Shown in pieces: positions 5,208 to 9,594 of a stretch of DNA of 9,594 nucleotides. Positions within the stretch are counted from its first letter, which is position 1; each line of letters begins with the position of its first letter. The notes below the pieces were generated by a model. It did not search any database. It was not told where the DNA came from and saw only the letters and a program-made list of their open reading frames with translations. The DNA is from an uncultured Lachnospiraceae bacterium (lineage in GTDB: Bacteria; Bacillota; Clostridia; Lachnospirales; Lachnospiraceae). The stretch lies in assembly GCA_910587935.1 (NCBI GenBank), contig CAJUNP010000012.1:1-9594 (forward strand). The letters are read 5' to 3'. Position numbers and translations under genes: made by a program.

Positions 5208-6044
5208 TCAGAAACTCTTTTCACGGTAAATTGCCCAGAACGGACCGCCTGCCCCTACTCTTTGTTTTGCTTCCGCTAAAATAAGGGACAGATCCCACTC
5301 CTGACTGCTCCGTTTCAGGCTGGCTGAATCCGCTACCAGCACCCTGCCCTCTGCCGTAATGCCACGCAATACTATAAAATGCCCGCTTTTTGTAAAATGC
5401 CCCTTTGACATAATAGCGACCACCAGTTTTCCTTCTGCCAGTGCATCCGCCACATCCGCTCCGTTTAGATTTCCGTCCACATTAAGCCCCCAGTGCTGTG
5501 CCACATTTGGTATCAGACTGTGATAGGAGCCGCCTCCCTTGCAATAATAGCCGTTTTCACAGGACCAGTTTGCCATCTCCACCGGATCCACGTTTATTCC
5601 TGTCAGAGTGGATACCACAATACTCATACTGGTGGGTCCGCATCCATGGGTGCCGATTTTGTCCTGCCCGTATGGTTCATCAGCCCATCTCTCATCCAGC
5701 TGATTATAGTAAACGACCTGTATTCCGCCCTCCCTGCCAAGCAGGATGTCCTCGTCATATTCCTGTCCGTCCGCCTCTCTGAAATCCCTCTCAAAAATAC
5801 CGGAATCATTGTTATATCCATAGTCTTTCTGAAACTCATCCACGGCGGCAGTCTCATCTCCTGACAGCCATCCGGCTAGAGCGGACAGCGGGCTGGTAGC
5901 AAGATATAACACCAACGCCACCAGAAGCAGCAGAAAAATAACAGGACCTGCTATAATCGCAAACAGCCTTTTTCTGCTTTCCTTGTCTTTTACCGCCTGT
6001 AAAGCTGCCTCTGCCAAAAGCTTCGCTTCTATTGGATCTGCCAC
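5208..6044 (-). CDS. Membrane-anchored C39-like cysteine peptidase of the conjugation system
   Basis: A 278-residue protein with a short cytoplasmic N-terminus rich in Ala, Lys and Glu (1-27), one membrane helix (about 28-50, LLLLVALVLYLA) and an acidic linker to about 107. A papain-like domain of the C39_2 type follows: VVYYNQLDERWADEPYG, then GTHGCGPTSMS with catalytic Cys135, SGHFIVLRG with His222, and VLVADSAS with Asp239 as third residue. The domain would lie outside the membrane. Gram-positive transfer systems usually carry a wall hydrolase here, often lysozyme plus CHAP or NlpC/P60; this protein occupies that place without a lysozyme domain. Whether it cuts peptidoglycan cross-links or a protein is unknown. 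The GTG start is chosen because AAGGAGG lies 7 nt upstream. It starts 29 bp after the VirB4 gene. Confidence 0.82.
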   Translation of the reverse strand: MADPIEAKLLAEAALQAVKDKESRKRLFAIIAGPVIFLLLLVALVLYLATSPLSALAGWLSGDETAAVDEFQKDYGYNNDSGIFERDFREADGQEYDEDILLGREGGIQVVYYNQLDERWADEPYGQDKIGTHGCGPTSMSIVVSTLTGINVDPVEMANWSCENGYYCKGGGSYHSLIPNVAQHWGLNVDGNLNGADVADALAEGKLVVAIMSKGHFTKSGHFIVLRGITAEGRVLVADSASLKRSSQEWDLSLILAEAKQRVGAGGPFWAIYREKSF

Positions 6045-6073
6045 TTTCTTTCCTCCTTCAAAAGGCGAACTTT

Positions 6074-7906
6074 TTACCGTCCGCCGCCTTTCCCCATATA
6101 GTTGAATTTGTACTCCGGTATGTCGAACTGAATATGAAGCCGCTTTGCTCCTGCCATAAACAACGCGTGTCCCCTTTTTCTAGCTAAGAGCAGCTCCTGT
6201 TCCGCTTCCGTCAGGTCATACAGGTCTGCGGTTTCTTTCAGGTTTTTTCCGTCTGTCCCCATCAGAATCTTGTAGCATGGGATATCGAGCAGCGCCTGCC
6301 CGTACTGTTTAATGCTCTCATGCAGGAAATCAACAAGGCTGTGGGAAATAATGCCAAGCGCCGCTTCGTATTTTCTGGCACGCTTCATCACATTTCTCAG
6401 GTAAACCAGAGACTGCGGAACCTTCTGGTCGATCATCAGGTATGCTTCGTCACAGATTAACAGCACCCTCTCCTCTCTGTCATGGCTCATCTGCTCCCAG
6501 TTATAGGTCAGGATATTGAAATACTGGGTGCGCTTGATATTATCACCGGTTTCCTGCAAAGCATGAGTATCCATAACCGTAAACCGTGAACTGCCAGACA
6601 CCGTAGTATGGCCGTTCCATATAAAACTGTCAGCTCCTTCTGCGATATCGTACAGCAGCATGGCAAGATCGGCATATACCTGGTTTTCTTTTTCCTCTTT
6701 TGTTTTTTCCAGAACCAGCGCATACAGGTCTGAGAAAATCGGAAAATCCTGCGGTTCCAGTCCGGCTATGTCCGTATCCCAAGTAATATGAAACTTCTGG
6801 TACAGCTCCACCAGGCATCTTTTCAGAACCGCTTTCTGCATATCCGTCAGCGACGGGATATAAAGGCTGAAAAAAATCTCCAGATTTTTCATATGCAGAG
6901 CCAGGTCATTCATGCCATAACCTTCATCCCGGTACAGCCGCATTTCTTCTTTCTCCTCCTCGTCATCTCTGGGCGACGGTCTGACCTGAAGTGGGTTGAT
7001 CCTGCCTTTGGAACCGCCCGCCGCATTAATCCAATCTCCGTTTAAGTTCTGGCACAGGTCCTTGTATTCCGATTCGGGATCAATGACGATAACTCGTGTC
7101 CCTTTCATGTATTCTGACAGTAGGATATGTTTGATCGCCGTAGACTTCCCCACGCCCGAATTACCCATGACGCAGAAATTGCTGTTTGTCCTGTCTCCGC
7201 CACGCCTCCATGTATCCACAATAACCAGTCCGCCGTTTCGATCCTTGGCAAAATAGTACCCCTCCCCATCATTAAAGCCGCTGCTGGCAAAAGGAAAACC
7301 GCCCACAAAAGTAGAAAACGGAACTACTTTCTGAAGAATACTCTCCATCTTGGCATGATTGGGAAAAGTAGGTGAAAGATGCATGAACGCTTCTTTCTGT
7401 AAGTTTGGAATAGCCCGTATCTTGCATTTCATAACACTGGCTGTGCCCTCCGCCCTGCGGCAGGCTTTTTTAAACTCTTTTTCATCCCCTGCCACTGGCA
7501 TGACCTCCACGCTCATCAGCCCTACCGTCTCGCCCTCCCTGTCAATCTGCATAATGATCTTTTCCCCGTCATCAGCCGCCTTTTCCGCCCGCTGTCTCGA
7601 CAAGGGATCTTTTGCCCCGTCCGCGAGCCCCCTCTGCTGCACCACGTTTCGGGAAATGGCATTGATAAGCGCCCCGTTATCTACCGGTTTAAAACCGATA
7701 GACACTAAAGTGCCGGGGATGTTTGTCAGCTTCGATAACCATTCCACGTCCACTTTCTGCGGATAGCGTATAATCCCGTAAGCCTTTCCAATATTCTCCC
7801 CGATGGAAAGCCGGTTCTTTTCAAAAGATAATCCCATGGGAGTCACTACATTCAGCAGGGCATTATTTACCGGCGCCTGCTCCGCCGTCTGCATTGTCCG
7901 TTTCAT
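6074..7906 (-). CDS. virB4: VirB4/TraC-type conjugation ATPase
   Basis: A 610-residue ATPase that powers assembly and DNA transfer of a type IV secretion channel at the inner face of the membrane. Residues 1-170 carry the N-terminal VirB4-like region. PFASSGFNDGEGYYFAKDRN (205-224) leads into the motor domain, with Walker A GNSGVGKST (248-256), VIDPESEY (274-281, typical of VirB4/TraG motors), Walker B VLLICDEA (481-488; Asp486, Glu487) and an arginine-rich LRNVMKRARKYEAALGIISHS (503-523). It is shorter than many Gram-positive VirB4 proteins because an N-terminal domain seems to be encoded by the preceding gene. ATG at 7906 with AAGGAG 7 nt upstream. It overlaps the preceding stop by 4 bp (ATGA), implying translational coupling. 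Confidence 0.95.
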   Translation of the reverse strand: MKRTMQTAEQAPVNNALLNVVTPMGLSFEKNRLSIGENIGKAYGIIRYPQKVDVEWLSKLTNIPGTLVSIGFKPVDNGALINAISRNVVQQRGLADGAKDPLSRQRAEKAADDGEKIIMQIDREGETVGLMSVEVMPVAGDEKEFKKACRRAEGTASVMKCKIRAIPNLQKEAFMHLSPTFPNHAKMESILQKVVPFSTFVGGFPFASSGFNDGEGYYFAKDRNGGLVIVDTWRRGGDRTNSNFCVMGNSGVGKSTAIKHILLSEYMKGTRVIVIDPESEYKDLCQNLNGDWINAAGGSKGRINPLQVRPSPRDDEEEKEEMRLYRDEGYGMNDLALHMKNLEIFFSLYIPSLTDMQKAVLKRCLVELYQKFHITWDTDIAGLEPQDFPIFSDLYALVLEKTKEEKENQVYADLAMLLYDIAEGADSFIWNGHTTVSGSSRFTVMDTHALQETGDNIKRTQYFNILTYNWEQMSHDREERVLLICDEAYLMIDQKVPQSLVYLRNVMKRARKYEAALGIISHSLVDFLHESIKQYGQALLDIPCYKILMGTDGKNLKETADLYDLTEAEQELLLARKRGHALFMAGAKRLHIQFDIPEYKFNYMGKGGGR

Positions 7907-8595
7907 TGCACCACTCCTTTCAGCATCGGTATGCCCGCCTCTGTCTCCGCATCTTCCAAATGGATATAGGACGGATTGTTTACAAGGTTAATAAGCCTGA
8001 CAATCTCTTTTTCCGAAAGAATATCGCAGTTCACGCCGCCAACGGCGAATTTTTCGCCAAGAAGGGATGCCCTTTTTAACAGCTCGCGCTCGCTTCCCTC
8101 CTCCTGCTTCTCCCACAAAGCAATATAAAACTGCCGCTCCACAATCTCCCCGGACAGGGCAAAGCCGCCCATCTGCAGCATTTCCTGGCGGAGCAGCTCC
8201 TTTTGTTTATCCTCCGCTTCTTTTAGCATCTCTCCCATCTCCGTGATCAGCGGCGATATATCCACCGGCCGTGACAGCGCCATAAATTTAAAGGGATACT
8301 GAATATCGGAAAGCTCTGCCGTAAGCGTTCTGATTAATACATTTTTTTCCGCTTTGCTGTATAAATCAATGCTGATGGCGTGAATCCTCAGATAGACAAA
8401 CGCCAGTCCGTCACGGGTATACAGGCACTTGCCCCGGATGTCCCTTACATTAATAAACTGCTGTGCCGTATGCATGGCCGCACTGTCTTCATCCGGACGT
8501 GGGTTTTTCCTAACGTTTTTCAAGTATAAAAGTAAAATGCCGCCGCCGGTTAAGGTGACGGCAAGCATAATAACAGGGAATAAAAGGCTTTCCAT
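7903..8595 (-). CDS. Membrane-anchored TraC/VirB4 N-terminal-like conjugation protein
   Basis: A 230-residue protein with an N-terminal membrane helix (about 3-25, FPVIMLAVTLTGGGILLLYL) followed by a positive KNVRKN stop-transfer stretch, so the rest should be cytoplasmic. The body (FINVRDIRGKCLYTRDGLAFVYLRI, FMALSRPVDISPLI, FALSGEIVERQFYIALWEK, REIV-like LINLVNNPSYIHLED) resembles the N-terminal half of TraC/VirB4 ATPases, which contacts the membrane platform. It has no Walker motifs. It directly precedes and overlaps the ATPase gene, so the two probably form one machine. GAGAGG lies 6 nt before the ATG. A VirB3/PrgI-like role through its membrane helix is an alternative. The function is inferred from resemblance and position. 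Confidence 0.65.
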   Translation of the reverse strand: MESLLFPVIMLAVTLTGGGILLLYLKNVRKNPRPDEDSAAMHTAQQFINVRDIRGKCLYTRDGLAFVYLRIHAISIDLYSKAEKNVLIRTLTAELSDIQYPFKFMALSRPVDISPLITEMGEMLKEAEDKQKELLRQEMLQMGGFALSGEIVERQFYIALWEKQEEGSERELLKRASLLGEKFAVGGVNCDILSEKEIVRLINLVNNPSYIHLEDAETEAGIPMLKGVVQ

Positions 8596-8620
8596 TTTTT
8601 CCTCTCTTTCTTTTCACATT

Positions 8621-9594
8621 TCAATTTACCGGACGCACATGCCAGTCAGAAAACAAATTGTCCTGAACCGTCAGCGTATCATTTAAATGCATCTGGAGCA
8701 TCCCGGCCGGCGTCCATGCGTCCATGACCTGAGCATATACGGTATAATTCCCATCTGGAAACCAGACCGGCATAAAATGCGTCCTTCTGCCATAGGTACT
8801 GTATTCATTTTTCTGAAACTGAAATTCCGCCGTATATCCCGGACTTGTCCGTTCCAGCAGACGCCAGTAATCCTCATAATGAAACTCCGGAAAATAAGCC
8901 GCGCAGGTCTGCGCCTGTGTAATATGCCCTTCCGGTGCGCCGGAACGCATATCCGCTGAGGCAGTCATATTAATGCCGTAGCCTGATTTCAGTACGCCTC
9001 CCGATGCAGTGGGATTTTTTTCATCCGGAACAATTTTTATCGATGCAGTCAAAGAAGCGGAATACCTATCCAGTGCATAGTCATACCAGCCTCTGTCAAC
9101 ATATTCTCCGTTATCTACCCAACGGCCGTGGCTGGAACTGCATCCGTCAGGACAGCCGCTGTTATGGCTTCCATTCTCCCAGTTCCAGTCCGGAACCCAC
9201 ACCCAGTCGGCATGCCACCAGCACCGCCAGACTCCCCAATTCAGGTTTTCCGCGTTCTGTCCCGCTGGTACAGCTGGTCTGCTGTAACCATCATAACGGT
9301 CATCCGCCATGGGATCCGGCGGCGGATCCTCATTCAGATCGATCACATTAGCCCTGACCGCAGTAGTAGAAAGTGTTCCTTTATCTGTAGATATGTTAAT
9401 AGTAATCTCACAGGGCTCGGACGGTGTATGCCACTTTACCCATACTAACTGGCTTCCATTCTTCGGAATTACCACGCCCGTCATCCGGTAGCTCCTGCCT
9501 CCCATGGAAAATGTCACAACTGCTTTGTCATCATTATTAATCTCATCTGTTGTCGAAAGCGTTGTAGAAGTAATCACATCCGTATCCACCCGAT
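8621..9594 (-). CDS. C-terminal part of a Trp-rich, probably extracellular protein (partial)
   Basis: About 323 codons are open to the right edge, and the codon before the GTG at 9589 is also open, so this is most likely the end of a larger protein. Residues about 20-85 look like an Ig/CARDB-type beta domain (VVTFSMGGRSYRMTGVVIP, LVWVKWHTPSEPCEITINI), followed by a Pro/Asp-rich hinge (NEDPPPDPMADD). Residues 118-168 hold ten Trp and a Cys pair (146, 150), then a second beta-rich domain (KSGYGINMTASAD, AQTCAAYFPEFHYEDYWRLL, WFPDGNYTVYAQV). The C-terminus WHVRPVN has no membrane anchor and no LPxTG sorting signal. It lies 25 bp before the TraC-like gene in the same operon, suggesting a surface or adhesin component of mating. 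It faintly recalls large Firmicute proteins carrying an Athe_2463-type domain; that match is unverified. Confidence 0.5.
   Translation of the reverse strand, partial: RVDTDVITSTTLSTTDEINNDDKAVVTFSMGGRSYRMTGVVIPKNGSQLVWVKWHTPSEPCEITINISTDKGTLSTTAVRANVIDLNEDPPPDPMADDRYDGYSRPAVPAGQNAENLNWGVWRCWWHADWVWVPDWNWENGSHNSGCPDGCSSSHGRWVDNGEYVDRGWYDYALDRYSASLTASIKIVPDEKNPTASGGVLKSGYGINMTASADMRSGAPEGHITQAQTCAAYFPEFHYEDYWRLLERTSPGYTAEFQFQKNEYSTYGRRTHFMPVWFPDGNYTVYAQVMDAWTPAGMLQMHLNDTLTVQDNLFSDWHVRPVN

Noticed and set aside
5493..5864. Plus-strand ORFs inside the conjugation operon
   Set aside because: All are antisense or alternative-frame shadows of genes with clear motifs and ribosome binding sites.
1..9594. 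CRISPR arrays, tRNA or rRNA genes
   Set aside because: No regularly spaced repeats, cloverleaf-like or rRNA-like sequences were seen on either strand.

Overview
The window looks like part of a mobile, accessory region of a Gram-positive gut-type Firmicute (Clostridia, Lachnospiraceae-like). The reasons are strong AGGAGG-type ribosome binding sites, some GTG starts, Clostridia-type insertion sequences, and a Gram-positive conjugation gene set encoding a VirB4 ATPase with a membrane-anchored wall-peptidase-like protein. No rRNA, tRNA or CRISPR array is visible. The organism assignment is an inference from family resemblance.

Right part (about 4168-9594, minus strand, more GC-rich): a compact conjugation (type IV secretion) operon read right to left. 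It holds the C-terminal part of a Trp-rich, probably extracellular protein that runs off the right edge; a membrane-anchored 230-residue protein resembling the N-terminal domain of TraC/VirB4; a 610-residue VirB4-type ATPase overlapping it by 4 bp; a membrane-anchored C39-like cysteine peptidase; and a CpaE/ParA-like protein with a badly deviant P-loop. A strong hairpin covers the last stop codon. These genes would work together as energiser, membrane and wall components of a DNA-transfer channel. No relaxase, coupling protein or VirB6 homologue lies in the window.

Middle part (about 2981-4140, AT-rich, minus strand): a graveyard. A LytTR/AgrA-type response regulator is broken after its N-terminus and cut inside its receiver domain, then joined to a degraded IS4-type transposase remnant with in-frame stops. 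Beyond this are an unassigned coding remnant and an orphan 146-residue ORF whose stop codon lies at the edge of the next element.

Left part (1-2990): an apparently intact IS110-group element (transposase on minus, 1514-2731) with a roughly 255-bp structured 5' noncoding region that fits a bridge-RNA locus. Next is an AT-rich HAD-family hydrolase gene on the plus strand with its own promoter. At the left edge is an internally deleted and frameshifted IS1380-family element. The HAD gene therefore sits between two insertion sequences and is convergent with the IS110 transposase.
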